Shown here piece by piece: positions 27,921 through 37,245 of a stretch of DNA of 64,000 nucleotides; position 1 is the first letter of the stretch, and each line of letters begins with the position of its first letter. The DNA is from Corallococcus macrosporus DSM 14697 (GTDB taxonomy: Bacteria > Myxococcota > Myxococcia > Myxococcales > Myxococcaceae), in assembly GCF_002305895.1 (NCBI RefSeq), contig NZ_CP022203.1, positions 5,800,001-5,864,000 on the forward strand, given 5' to 3'. The notes under the pieces were generated by a model. It worked only from the letters and a program-made list of their open reading frames with translations. It had not been told where the DNA came from and ran no database searches. Position numbers and translations under genes: made by a program.

Positions 27921-28969
27921 CACTGCCCCTTTTCCTTCTCGAGCGTCTCCACCCGGCGCTTCAGGGCGCGGACGTCCTTGAGCAGATCCGCCATCTGCCC
28001 CGCCGCCGCGCTGGCCCGCAGCCACTCGCGGTGGGGGACGGCCGGACTGCCGCTCACCACCTGGCCGTCCTCCACGTCGTGCGCCACGCCGGACTGCGCG
28101 CCCACCTTGGCCAGGTCACCCACGCGGATGTGTCCGACCACGCCGACCTGCCCCGCCAGCACGACGCCCGTGCCAATCTCCGCCGAGCCGGACACGCCGG
28201 CCTGGGCGCAGATGAGCGACAGCGGGCCCACCCGGACGTTGTGGGCAACCTGCACCAGGTTGTCGAGCTTCGCGCCGCGCCCCACCACCGTCTCACCCAC
28301 CGTCGCGCGGTCGATGCAGGTGCAGGCGCCCACCTCGACGTCGTCCTCGATGCGGACGATGCCGACCTGGGGAATCTTGAAGTGCTCCGGCCCCGCCTCG
28401 CCCTCCGGGTTGAAGGCGAAGCCGAAGCCGTCCGCGCCCACCACGCTGGACGCGTGGAGGATGACGCGGGCGCCCACGATGCAGCGCTCGCGCACCGTGA
28501 CGTTGGGGTACAGGACGCAGTCCTCCCCCACCTCGGCCTGCTCGCCCACGTAGGCGCCCGGATACAGCACCGTGCGGGCCCCCACGCGTCCGCCCCGGTC
28601 CACCGAGGCGCCGGGCAGGAGCACGGCCTCCGGATGGACGGTGGCCTCGGGGTGCACCCACGCCCCCGGCCTCACGCCCGCGGCGGGGCGCTCCGGCGGG
28701 TGGAACAGGCGCAGCAGCTTCGCGTACGCCAGGTGGGGGTTGGCCACCCGGACCAGCGCCACGCCCTCGCGGGGCGGCACGTCGGCGCCCACCAGCACGG
28801 CCGAGGCACGGGTGGCCTCGAACTGGCGGCGGTAGCGCGGGTTTCCGTAGAAGGACACGTCTCCCGGGCCGGCTTCTTCAAGCCCGTTGAGTCCGTGGAT
28901 GAGCTGCGCGGGATCACCGAGGAGCTCTCCGCCCACATGGGCGGCGAGCTCCCCGAGCTGGCGGGGCAT
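27920..28969 (-). CDS. lpxD: UDP-3-O-acylglucosamine N-acyltransferase
   Basis: Third step of lipid A synthesis: adds a second hydroxyacyl chain to UDP-acyl-glucosamine. Start ATG 28969 (MPRQLGELAAHVGGE) gives 349 residues. The N-terminal uridine-binding domain includes DVSFYGNPRYR. A hexapeptide beta-helix follows with SSVVGADGFGFAF and KLDNLVQVAHNVRVG, the second of which holds the catalytic His. A C-terminal helix (VRALKRRVETLEKEKGQ) completes the trimer. It lies 31 bases after ompH and one base overlaps fabZ. Confidence 0.96.
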   Translation of the reverse strand: MPRQLGELAAHVGGELLGDPAQLIHGLNGLEEAGPGDVSFYGNPRYRRQFEATRASAVLVGADVPPREGVALVRVANPHLAYAKLLRLFHPPERPAAGVRPGAWVHPEATVHPEAVLLPGASVDRGGRVGARTVLYPGAYVGEQAEVGEDCVLYPNVTVRERCIVGARVILHASSVVGADGFGFAFNPEGEAGPEHFKIPQVGIVRIEDDVEVGACTCIDRATVGETVVGRGAKLDNLVQVAHNVRVGPLSLICAQAGVSGSAEIGTGVVLAGQVGVVGHIRVGDLAKVGAQSGVAHDVEDGQVVSGSPAVPHREWLRASAAAGQMADLLKDVRALKRRVETLEKEKGQ

Positions 28970-29000
28970 GGGCGTGGCCTGCACGAGTTGGGAGTGACGG

Positions 29001-29555
29001 CTACTTCTTCGTCGGGGCGTCCTTCGCCACCGTCTTCTTCGAGCTGTTGTAGGCCCGGATGACCTCGTTGGAGATGTCGTTCGACGAGCGGGCGTAGACG
29101 ATGCCCGAGTCGCGGCGCTCCAGGACGAAGCCCAGGTCATCGCGCTCGGCGATGTTGGAGATGATGGTGTCGATCTTGTCGATGATCGGCTTCATCTCCT
29201 GCTGCTCCTTGTTGGCGGCCTCGGCGCGGCTCTTCTCCCACTTCTGGGCGAGCAGCATCACCTTGCGCTGGAGCTCGGCCTCCTTCTGGGCCTTGACCTC
29301 CGCCGTCATGGCGCTCGCCTGCTTGTCGAGCGTCTCCTTCTCGGCGCGGAGCGCGGTCTGCTCCTTGTCGATCTCCTTCTGGCGGTCGTTGAGCCACTTC
29401 TGGAGGCGGGCCTTGGCGGCCTTCCCGTCGTCCACCTCCAGCATGACTTTCTGGAGGTCCACGTAGGCGACCTTCAACTCGGCGGCCGAGGCGGCCACCG
29501 GGAGGGCGAGCGACAGAGCGGCGGCCGTGGCCGCGATGGTGGTGCGAAGCGACAT
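29001..29555 (-). CDS. OmpH/Skp-like periplasmic chaperone
   Basis: Periplasmic chaperone expected to hold outer-membrane proteins on their way to BamA. ATG 29555 has a strong GAGGAG site and a signal peptide cut after VAASA at about residue 25. AAELKVAYVDLQKVMLEVDD opens the mature protein as in the OmpH family. Long charged coiled-coil helices at about 50-130 form the tentacles. The C-terminus LGFVLERRDSGIVYA matches the family's closing strand. The 184-residue length is normal. It lies between bamA and lpxD, the standard position for skp. Confidence 0.92.
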   Translation of the reverse strand: MSLRTTIAATAAALSLALPVAASAAELKVAYVDLQKVMLEVDDGKAAKARLQKWLNDRQKEIDKEQTALRAEKETLDKQASAMTAEVKAQKEAELQRKVMLLAQKWEKSRAEAANKEQQEMKPIIDKIDTIISNIAERDDLGFVLERRDSGIVYARSSNDISNEVIRAYNSSKKTVAKDAPTKK

Positions 29556-29619
29556 GTTCAGCAACTCCTCAGGAAGGTTACAGGCTCCGACGTACGCCTG
29601 TCGGGCATCTTCAATTCCC

Positions 29620-29637
29620 TCCGCCCGTGGGGGCGGA
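29620..29637 (-). terminator. Hairpin between bamA and ompH
   Basis: TCCGCCC (29620-29626) and GGGCGGA (29631-29637) pair around GTGG. It lies in the 107-base gap between the two genes on the minus strand. The tail is not T-rich, so it may attenuate or stabilise the message instead of ending it. Confidence 0.4.
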
Positions 29638-29662
29638 CGCCGGACAACGGGCCAAGGGCTTA

Positions 29663-32128
29663 TCAGAAGAAGTTGCCGATAGTGAACTCGAACAGGATGT
29701 TGTCGTCCTCTGGCCGCCTGGTCAGCGGGATACCCCACTCGAAGCGCAGGGGGCCGATGGGCGAGAACCAACGGAAGCCAAAGCCCGCGGCGTGGAAGAG
29801 ACCGAGCGGCAGCCGGTCCTGCCGGTCCTGGAAGAAACGCTCGTTGGCGGCGAAAGCGTTACCCGCGTCATAGAAGACGACGCCGCGCAGGCCGGCCTTC
29901 TCGAAGATGGGGAACTCCAGCTCGAAGTTGAAGATGAGCTGCTTGTTGCCACCCACCCGGAAGTCGGTGACGGTGGCGTCCGGACTGCCGGAGCGAGGCA
30001 CCTTCACGGAGGGGCTGATGCTGCGCAGGAAGTAACCGCGGACGCTGTTGATGCCGCCCACGTAGTAGAGCTCGGAGATGGGCAGCGGCTTGTTGGCATC
30101 CAACTGCTGGATGTAGCCAATGGTGGCGTTCGTCTTGAAGACGAAGCCCAGCGGCATGGGGAAGTAGAGCCGCGAGTAGGCCGTGTACCGGTTGTAGAGG
30201 AAGGTGCCGCCCAGGAAGTCCGGGGCGAGCTCCACCGAGCCGTAGTGGATGAAGCCGTTCGACGGGAAGAGGCGGTTGTTGCGCCGGTCGAAGGACAGCG
30301 ACAGGCGCGCCGCGCTCGTCGTGCCCGACAGGAACTGGTTGGCCAGCAGCACCGCGCCCAGGTTCTGCCCCGCCTCCACGTTCACCCACTCACGCGAGTA
30401 GCCGATGGTGCCCAGCAGGTCGTCGATGAACTGGTAGCCGATGGACACCGTGCCACCGGTGGAGCTGCGGATGAAGCCCTCGTAGTCCGCCTGGATGCGG
30501 AAGAACTCCGCCGACAGCAGGTAGCGCGTGTCCAGGAAGTACGGGTCATAGAAGGACAACTGCACCAGGGAGCGCAGGCCGGAGATCTGCGCGGACGCGG
30601 AGACGCTCTGGCCCCACCCCAGGAAGTTGTTCTGGGCGATCTGCGCCGTGAAGATGAAGTTCTCCACGTTGGAGAAGCCGAGGCCGACCTGGAAGGTACC
30701 GGTGGCCTTCTCCTGCACCTCCACCTGGAGGACGATGGTGTCGTCCGCGGAGCCCGGGCGCTGGGTGATTTCCACCGTCTCGAAGAAGCCCAGCGCGGTG
30801 ACGCGCTCCTTGCTGCGGCGCACGCCGGTGCCGCTGTAGAGCTCGCCTTCGTAGACGCGCAGCTCGCGGCGGATGACCTTGTCCCGCGTCTTGCTGTTGC
30901 CCACCACGTCGATGCGCTCGATGGTGACCTGGGGGCCCTTCTGCACGTCGAAGGTCAGGTCCACCGTGCGGTCGTCCGCGTTGACGCTGGTGATGGGGTT
31001 GATGTTGGCGTAGGCGTAGCCGCGGTCGTAGTAGACGTCCGAGACGGAGAGGATGTCCTGCGAGAGCTGCGAGCGGTTGAAGCGCTCGCCGGAGCGGGAC
31101 TGCATCAGCACCGCCATCTGCTCCTTGGTGACGTCGTCGAGCAGGTCACCGGAGAAGTCGATCTTCCCGATGTCGTAGGGCTCGCCTTCCGTCACCCGGA
31201 GGGTGATGAAGATGAAACGCTTGTCCGCGGAGAGCTGGACGGTGGGCTTGTCCACCCGGACGTTGATGAAGCCCTTGTCGTAGTAGGCCATCTGGATGAC
31301 GGCCAGGTCGCGCTGGAAGGCCTCCTCGCGGTAGGTGCCCTCGCCGGTGAAGAAGGAGAGGAACCCGCCCTCGCGGGTGATCATGGTCTCCTTCAGCTCC
31401 GCGGCGGTCACCTTCTCCGCCCCGAGGATGGTGATCTGCTTCACCATCACCTTGGCGCGCTCGTTGATGTTGAACACCACATCCACGTTGGCGCCGCCCT
31501 CGACGGGCTTGAGCTGGTGGCTGACCTCGGCGAGGAAGTAGCCCTTCTCCACGTACTTCGCCTGGATCTTCTGCACGCTGGAGCGCACCAGCTCCATGTC
31601 CAGGATGGTGGAGGGCTTGACGTCAATCTCCTCCTTCAGGTCGTCCTTGCTCAGTTCCTCGTTGCCGTTGAGCTGGACGAGCCGGACGGTGGGCCGCTCT
31701 TCCACGCGCACCACGTAGGCGACGCCGCGGGCCAGCCGTTGGACGAGCAGCTCCACGTCCTGGAAGTAGCCCAGCGCCCACACCGCCCGCAGGTCCTGGG
31801 CGGTGCGCGTGGGGTTCAGCTCATCCCCGACGCGGGTCCGGAGGGCGCGGCGGATGGCCTCGGACTCCACGCGCCGGTTGCCCTCGACGCGGATTTCGAC
31901 CACGCGGCGGGCGTCCTCGGGGGAGACCGGGGCGTCTTCGGGGAGTTCAGGCTCGGAGGCCTGGTCAGCGGGAGCGGCGGCCTCGGGCACGACCGCGCCC
32001 GCGTCCTCCTGCGCCAGCACGGGGCCAGGCACGAGGGACCACATGGCGACCGCCAGCAGCGGGAGCAGTGACTTGCGCGACAGAACGGGGTGCCTCAAGG
32101 GGAGACCGGCCAGGAAAAGGCGGGGCAA
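29663..32128 (-). CDS. bamA: Outer-membrane assembly factor BamA
   Basis: Core of the BAM complex that folds beta-barrel proteins into the outer membrane. The protein is about 820 residues with a signal peptide ending VLAQED near residue 40. Five POTRA repeats run from about 75 to 420. A 16-strand barrel follows with the VRGYF motif near residue 690 in place of VRGF. The chain ends in Phe (TIGNFF), as in barrel signals. The start is uncertain: TTG 32128 and TTG 32098 are both in frame and neither has a clear ribosome-binding site. It follows lolD by 46 bases. Confidence 0.93.
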   Translation of the reverse strand: MPRLFLAGLPLRHPVLSRKSLLPLLAVAMWSLVPGPVLAQEDAGAVVPEAAAPADQASEPELPEDAPVSPEDARRVVEIRVEGNRRVESEAIRRALRTRVGDELNPTRTAQDLRAVWALGYFQDVELLVQRLARGVAYVVRVEERPTVRLVQLNGNEELSKDDLKEEIDVKPSTILDMELVRSSVQKIQAKYVEKGYFLAEVSHQLKPVEGGANVDVVFNINERAKVMVKQITILGAEKVTAAELKETMITREGGFLSFFTGEGTYREEAFQRDLAVIQMAYYDKGFINVRVDKPTVQLSADKRFIFITLRVTEGEPYDIGKIDFSGDLLDDVTKEQMAVLMQSRSGERFNRSQLSQDILSVSDVYYDRGYAYANINPITSVNADDRTVDLTFDVQKGPQVTIERIDVVGNSKTRDKVIRRELRVYEGELYSGTGVRRSKERVTALGFFETVEITQRPGSADDTIVLQVEVQEKATGTFQVGLGFSNVENFIFTAQIAQNNFLGWGQSVSASAQISGLRSLVQLSFYDPYFLDTRYLLSAEFFRIQADYEGFIRSSTGGTVSIGYQFIDDLLGTIGYSREWVNVEAGQNLGAVLLANQFLSGTTSAARLSLSFDRRNNRLFPSNGFIHYGSVELAPDFLGGTFLYNRYTAYSRLYFPMPLGFVFKTNATIGYIQQLDANKPLPISELYYVGGINSVRGYFLRSISPSVKVPRSGSPDATVTDFRVGGNKQLIFNFELEFPIFEKAGLRGVVFYDAGNAFAANERFFQDRQDRLPLGLFHAAGFGFRWFSPIGPLRFEWGIPLTRRPEDDNILFEFTIGNFF

Positions 32129-32174
32129 TCTACGGGAAGGGCCCCAAGGGCCTCAATGCAAAATTGCCAGGACA

Positions 32175-32849
32175 TCACGCCTCCGACACCTCGCCCCCGG
32201 ACAACCTGAGGCGGCGGGGCATGGAGCGGGCAAGCGTCTCATTGTGGGTGACGACCACGGCGGTGATGCCCTGCTCGCGGTTCACCTCCCGCAGGAGCTG
32301 GTGGATGCCCTCGCCGGTGGCCGGGTCCAGGTTGCCGGTGGGCTCGTCCGCCAGCAACACCGCGGGCTTGAGCACCAGGGCCCGCGCCAGGGCCACGCGC
32401 TGGGCCTCGCCGCCGGACAGCTCGCCGGGCCGGTGGTCCACGCGGTGTCCCAGGCCGACCCGCTCCAGCAGTTCACGGGCGTAGGCGTAGGCGCCGGTGC
32501 GGTCCTGTCGCCGGATGAGCGCGGGCATGGCCACGTTCTCCAGGGCGGTGAACTCCGGCAGCAGGAAGTGGCTCTGGAAGACGAAGCCGATGGTCTGGTT
32601 CCGGAACTCGGCGATCTCCGCGTCGTTCATGGCGAACACGGAGCGGCCCTCGAACATGACCTCGCCGGCGGCCGGGGCGTCCAGCGTCCCCAGGACGTGG
32701 AGGAAGGTGCTCTTCCCCGCCCCGGACGCGCCCACCAGCGAGACGAGCTCGCCCCGCTGGATGTCCAGCGACACGCCCCGGAGGATGTCGATGCGCTTGC
32801 CGTGCAGGAAGTAGCTCTTGAAGACGTTGCGGATGGACAAGAGCGCCAT
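32175..32849 (-). CDS. lolD: Lipoprotein-releasing ATPase LolD
   Basis: Cytosolic ATPase that powers release of lipoproteins from the inner membrane to LolA. The 224 residues include Walker A VGASGAGKSTFLH, the LolD-type signature LSGGEAQRVALARAL, Walker B LLADEPTGNLD and VVVTHNE. ATG 32849 lies two bases after the lolC/E stop, so both genes are coupled. MacB-type ATPases look similar, but the partner permease decides for LolD. Length is normal. Confidence 0.93.
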   Translation of the reverse strand: MALLSIRNVFKSYFLHGKRIDILRGVSLDIQRGELVSLVGASGAGKSTFLHVLGTLDAPAAGEVMFEGRSVFAMNDAEIAEFRNQTIGFVFQSHFLLPEFTALENVAMPALIRRQDRTGAYAYARELLERVGLGHRVDHRPGELSGGEAQRVALARALVLKPAVLLADEPTGNLDPATGEGIHQLLREVNREQGITAVVVTHNETLARSMPRRLRLSGGEVSEA

Positions 32850-32851
32850 GG

Positions 32852-35221
32852 CTACTCCGCCTTGAGGCCTTCCACCGGCTCCACGCTGCTGGCCTTGAGG
32901 GCCGGGTAGATGGAGGCGAGGTAGGTGACGAGCACCGCGATGACGACGGCGAGCACGGTCTGCACCGGCTCGACGCGCACCGGCACCGCCGGGATGTAAT
33001 AGACGTCCGGGTCCAGCTTGATGCCGACCTTCTCGATGAAGACGCACCAGGACAGGCCGGAAATCAGTCCGAGGAAGCCGCCCGCCACGCCAATCTGCAG
33101 GCCCTCCGCGAGGAATATCTTCACGATGCCGCCATCGGGGACGCCCAGCGCCTTGAGCACGGAGATCTCCTTCCGCTTCTCCAGCACCAGCATGATGACG
33201 GTGGCGACGATGAGGCCCGCGGCCACGATGATGATGATGGAGAGGATGATGCCCATCACCAGCTTCTCCAGGCGGAGCGCGGAGAAGAGGTTCTTGTTCA
33301 TCTCTCCCCAGTCCCGCGCCCGGTAGGGGTAGCCGCCCAGCACCTTCACCACCTGGGAGGCGATGCGGCGCGCGTCGTCGATGTCCGCCACCTTCAGCTC
33401 GATGCCCGTGGCGCCCTTCACGCCGAAGAAGTCCTGGGCCTCCTTGAGCAGGATGTAGACGAACTTGGAGTCGTACTCGTACATGCCCGAGTAGAAGACG
33501 GCCGCCACGCGGAAGGCGCGGCTCTTCGGAATCGGGCCGGAGGGGCTCAGCTCGGTGCCCAGCGGGGAGACGACGTTCACCCGGTCCCCCACCACCACGC
33601 GCAGCGAGGCCGCCAGCTCACGGCCAATGACGATGCCCGGCAGCACCTGCGCCTTCTTCGACGTCCCGGAGCGGCGGATGATGTCGTCCTCCACCACCCC
33701 GCTCTCCTCCTCGGGCTCCTCGTCCGTCAGGCCGCGGTGGACGATCTTCTCCGGCGTATAGAGGATGTCGAGCGACCCGCCGCCGAGGATGTTCTTGGGC
33801 AGGTCCGTCACCTCGCCCACCGTGTCCGGGTCGATGCCCTTGATGATGACGCCATCCACGTTGCCCTCGGAGGCGATCATCACCTGGTTGATGATGAAGG
33901 GCGTCTGCCCCACCACGCCGGGCACCTTGCGGACGGACTCCATCACCTTGGCGTACTCGGGCAGGTCCCCCGCGTACTTGGACACCACGGCGTGCGCGTT
34001 GGTGCCCAATATCTTCTGCTGGAGGTCCGCCTCGAAGCCGCTCATCACCGACAGCACGATGATGAGCGCCATGACGCCCACGCCCACGCCGCCCACGGAC
34101 AGGGCAGTCATCATCATGGTGGGCGACTGCTCGCGCAGCTTGAGGCGGTTGAGGTCGGAGGCGGCCGCCAGCGGGTCCTTCAGGCCCAGCTTGCGGATGC
34201 GCGTGCGCTCCACCGCGGCTTCCGTGGAGCGGATGATGAAGTAGATGAGCAGCGGCGGGATGATGCCGAGCATCAGCACCGCCAGCGTCCCCAGCAGCAG
34301 GGACGGCCGGAACACCATCACGTGCCGGCGGGCGACGAAGAGCTCGAAGCCCAGCTTCAGGTCCACCCGGCCGCTGCCGGCGGCGATGAAGCCGGTGTTG
34401 ATGCCCAGCACCAGCGCCAGCACCAGGAAGGTGAAGACGAGCCAGTACCCCAGCTCCGGGCGGCCAATCAGCCCGGCGACGTACGTCACCTCGCGCAGCC
34501 GGTAGCCCAGCGCGAGCTGCAGCCCGGGCAGCCGCTCCATCAGCGTGAGGACGATGGGGATGGGCAGGCCCAGGTACAGCACGCCGATGGTGGCCTCGGG
34601 CAGCGACAGCCGCTGCGCGCGCGAGGCCCCGATGAAGCCGGAGATGAAGGCCACCATGCCGCCGGCCAGCAGCGCGATGGCGAACGCGCCGGTGGGCGGC
34701 AGCGACAGCCCGCCGCCCGCGCCCTTCCCCGCCGCGCCCAGGTCCGTGGCCGACACCCCGCTGGAAAGCACCGTCTGCAGGAGGATGAGGACCACCTCCG
34801 CCAGCAGCATGCCGCCGCCGTAGGCGCCCAGGGTGCTCCAGTAGAAGTCCCGGTAGCGCGCCAGGCGCGGATACAGCGTGGCGCCCGCGGCGGGGCTGGG
34901 CCCTTCAGTGGGCTCCGGCGCGCGGCGGATGCCGGCGGCGATGAGCGCCCACCCCGCGAGCCAGACGAGGGCGCCCGCCACGAGCAGGCCCGTGTTCTGC
35001 ACTGGCGCGACGGGCTGCTCGGACGCGAGCAGCGCCGCGTTCAGGAGTTGGATCAGCCCGCCCCACCCCAGCACGGACAGCCCCAGGGAGGAGCTGGTCT
35101 CCAGCCAGGCCTGGGAGGACGTGAGCGCCACGCCCAGGAGGCTGAAGCCCACCAGGGCGACCAGGGCCCCAATCCAGATGAAGGTCCAGCGATGGATGGT
35201 CTGCCGTTCGGCGGAGTGCAC
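32852..35221 (-). CDS. Enlarged LolC/E-family permease with extra N-terminal membrane domain
   Basis: Inner-membrane permease of the lipoprotein-releasing system, partner of LolD. The GTG start has an AGGAGG site. At 789 residues it is almost twice the usual 400. Residues 1-290 hold about seven additional membrane segments with no recognised family. The LolC opening FELFVARRHV is at 292-301. A further helix and basic loop (about 305-368) separate it from the LolC core that resumes at VLSVMSGF (389-396). The C-terminal half has the periplasmic domain and the last three helices, with LEKRKEISVLKALGV. No second LolE gene is nearby, so a homodimer is likely. Confidence 0.87.
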   Translation of the reverse strand: MHSAERQTIHRWTFIWIGALVALVGFSLLGVALTSSQAWLETSSSLGLSVLGWGGLIQLLNAALLASEQPVAPVQNTGLLVAGALVWLAGWALIAAGIRRAPEPTEGPSPAAGATLYPRLARYRDFYWSTLGAYGGGMLLAEVVLILLQTVLSSGVSATDLGAAGKGAGGGLSLPPTGAFAIALLAGGMVAFISGFIGASRAQRLSLPEATIGVLYLGLPIPIVLTLMERLPGLQLALGYRLREVTYVAGLIGRPELGYWLVFTFLVLALVLGINTGFIAAGSGRVDLKLGFELFVARRHVMVFRPSLLLGTLAVLMLGIIPPLLIYFIIRSTEAAVERTRIRKLGLKDPLAAASDLNRLKLREQSPTMMMTALSVGGVGVGVMALIIVLSVMSGFEADLQQKILGTNAHAVVSKYAGDLPEYAKVMESVRKVPGVVGQTPFIINQVMIASEGNVDGVIIKGIDPDTVGEVTDLPKNILGGGSLDILYTPEKIVHRGLTDEEPEEESGVVEDDIIRRSGTSKKAQVLPGIVIGRELAASLRVVVGDRVNVVSPLGTELSPSGPIPKSRAFRVAAVFYSGMYEYDSKFVYILLKEAQDFFGVKGATGIELKVADIDDARRIASQVVKVLGGYPYRARDWGEMNKNLFSALRLEKLVMGIILSIIIIVAAGLIVATVIMLVLEKRKEISVLKALGVPDGGIVKIFLAEGLQIGVAGGFLGLISGLSWCVFIEKVGIKLDPDVYYIPAVPVRVEPVQTVLAVVIAVLVTYLASIYPALKASSVEPVEGLKAE

Positions 35222-35233
35222 GCGGCCTCCTGG

Positions 35234-36787
35234 CTACTTCGCCAGTGGCTTGAGGAGGGGAAACAGGATGACGTCCCGGATGCTCTGCGAATCCGTGAAC
35301 AGCATGGCGAGCCGATCAATCCCGATGCCTTCACCGGCCGTGGGCGGCATGCCGTGCTCGAGGGCCCGGATGTAGTCCTCGTCGTAGTCCATGGTCTCCT
35401 GCTGGCCCCGCTGCTTCGCGTCCAGCTGGGCCTGGAAGCGGCCCTTCTGGTCCAGCGGGTCGTTCAGCTCGGAGAAGGCGTTCGCGATCTCCCGCCCCGC
35501 CACGTACAGCTCGAAGCGGTCCGTCACGTCCGGGTTCGCGTCGTTGCGCCGGGCCAGCGGCGAGACGGCGGTAGGGAAATGGGTGATGAAGGTGGGATGG
35601 ATGAGCGTGTGCTCGACGTGGTGCTCGAAGAGCGCGCCCACCAGCTCACCGTGGTTCATGGTGTCGATGGCCCGCCGCTCGGCCTCCGAGTGGCGCGTCT
35701 TGAGCAGCTCGTGGCGCAGCCGGTCCGCGTCCACCATGTCCTTGTCGGACAGGCCGCTCACCGCCTCGCGGATGGCCTCCGCCATGGAGATGCGCTTCCA
35801 GCCCTTGCCGAAGTCGAGCACGTGCTCGCCGTACTTCACCTTCGTGTCGCCGGTGACGGCCCTGGCGGCCTCCGAAATCATCTCCTCGGAGAGGTCCATC
35901 AGGTCCTCGTACGTGGCGTACGCCTGATAGAACTCCAGCATCGTGAACTCGGGGTTGTGCCGGGTGCTGATGCCTTCGTTGCGGAAGTTGCGGTTGACCT
36001 CGTAGACGCGCTCCAGGCCGCCCACCACCAGGCGCTTGAGATACAGCTCCGGGGCGATGCGCATGTACAGGTCGATGTCGAGCGCGTTGTGGTGCGTGGT
36101 GAAGGGCCGCGCCGCCGCGCCGGACACGAGCGGGTGCATCATCGGCGTCTCCACCTCGACGAAGTCACGCGTGTCGAGGAAGTCGCGGATGAAGCGGATG
36201 AGCTTGTTGCGCCGGAGGAAGGTCTGCTTCACGTCCGGGTTGGACACCAGGTCCAGGTAGCGCTGACGGTAGCGGATCTCCACGTCCGTCAGGCCGTGCC
36301 ACTTCTCCGGCAGGGGCCGCAGGGACTTGGTCAGCGGCGTGAACTTCGTGGCGGACAGCGTCAACTCGCCCGTCTTGGAACGGAACACCGGGCCGGTGGC
36401 GGCCAGGAAGTCGCCCAGGTCACAGAGCTTGAACGCCTCGTAGGCGTCACCCAGGGCGTCCTTCTTCATGTGGACCTGGATTTCGCCCGAGCGGTCGCGC
36501 AGCTTGATGAAGGCGGCCTTGCCGAAGGAGCGCATGGCGACGACGCGGCCGGCGACGTCGTACGGCGGGGGGGCGGCCTGTTCAATCTCCTCGGCCGTCT
36601 GGGCGCCGTGCTTCGCGTGGATTTCGGCGGCCTGGTGCTGGGGACGGTAGCCGTTGCCGTACGGATTGAAGCCGGCCTCGCGCCACTTCGCGGCCTTCTC
36701 CAGCCGCTGGTCGTAGATTTCCTGTTCCTTCGTCCCGAGGTCGCCCTCGCCCGCACTCTTGTCGCTCTTGTTTTCGGTCTCGGCCAT
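35234..36787 (-). CDS. lysS: Lysyl-tRNA synthetase (class II)
   Basis: Charges tRNA-Lys in the cytosol. The 517-residue protein has an N-terminal OB-fold (about 75-180). The class II motifs are visible: motif 2 [23 protein letters not shown] and motif 3 [27 protein letters not shown] 36787 (MAETENKSD) was chosen over TTG 36802 because GGGAAAG lies just before it. It is 12 bases upstream of lolC/E on the same strand and may be co-transcribed. No unusual features. Confidence 0.97.
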   Translation of the reverse strand: MAETENKSDKSAGEGDLGTKEQEIYDQRLEKAAKWREAGFNPYGNGYRPQHQAAEIHAKHGAQTAEEIEQAAPPPYDVAGRVVAMRSFGKAAFIKLRDRSGEIQVHMKKDALGDAYEAFKLCDLGDFLAATGPVFRSKTGELTLSATKFTPLTKSLRPLPEKWHGLTDVEIRYRQRYLDLVSNPDVKQTFLRRNKLIRFIRDFLDTRDFVEVETPMMHPLVSGAAARPFTTHHNALDIDLYMRIAPELYLKRLVVGGLERVYEVNRNFRNEGISTRHNPEFTMLEFYQAYATYEDLMDLSEEMISEAARAVTGDTKVKYGEHVLDFGKGWKRISMAEAIREAVSGLSDKDMVDADRLRHELLKTRHSEAERRAIDTMNHGELVGALFEHHVEHTLIHPTFITHFPTAVSPLARRNDANPDVTDRFELYVAGREIANAFSELNDPLDQKGRFQAQLDAKQRGQQETMDYDEDYIRALEHGMPPTAGEGIGIDRLAMLFTDSQSIRDVILFPLLKPLAK

Positions 36788-36861
36788 GACGCGCTTTCCC
36801 AAAGGCGCGGCACCGTAGCCAAGCCTCCCCCGGGAAGCAACGCAACACAGCGGATGGCCGC

Positions 36862-37245
36862 TCAGGGAGCGACCAGCATCAGGAAGGCGGCCACCGCGGC
36901 GGCCAGGAGCAGCGGGATGAGGACCTCCACCGGGAGCCGGTGGTTCATATGCGCCGTGTGAAGGCCGCGCAGCCCGAAGCGGCGCTTGCGGCGCACGCGG
37001 TGCATCACCAGGGAGGCGAGCGCGGGCGGCGCCTGCTCACGCGCCACGCGCTGGAGCCGCTGCACCGTGCTGGAATAGCGCTGCCAGCCCTGGCGGCAGT
37101 CCTCGCAGCCGTCCAGGTGGGTGCGAACCTCCTGCGCCTTGGGGGCGGGGAGCTCGTCGTCGGCGAGCGCGAGGAACAGGGCCCTCGCCTCGCGGTGGTT
37201 CATCCGCGGTTCCACGCCCCGCAGTCTGCGATGAATGCCGTTCAT
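36862..37245 (-). CDS. Anti-sigma factor with zinc-binding HxxxCxxC motif
   Basis: A 127-residue inner-membrane protein. The cytosolic N-terminus has a zinc anti-sigma motif, HLDGCEDC, near residues 43-50. One membrane segment lies near the C-terminus (about 105-125). The ATG overlaps the sigma-factor stop by four bases, so it is the likely partner that holds the ECF sigma inactive. The periplasmic tail is almost absent, so sensing probably involves the membrane or another protein. Specific signal unknown. Confidence 0.82.
   Translation of the reverse strand: MNGIHRRLRGVEPRMNHREARALFLALADDELPAPKAQEVRTHLDGCEDCRQGWQRYSSTVQRLQRVAREQAPPALASLVMHRVRRKRRFGLRGLHTAHMNHRLPVEVLIPLLLAAAVAAFLMLVAP

Noticed and set aside
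29627-32071. 814-residue plus-strand frame opposite bamA
   Set aside because: Composition is repetitive (DVD/HLH patterns) and there is no ribosome-binding site or homology. bamA is certain.
33737-36961. 1074-residue plus-strand frame opposite lolC/E and lysS
   Set aside because: It is rich in His/Arg/Gln and lacks any domain. It mirrors well-conserved genes on the other strand, a GC-bias shadow.
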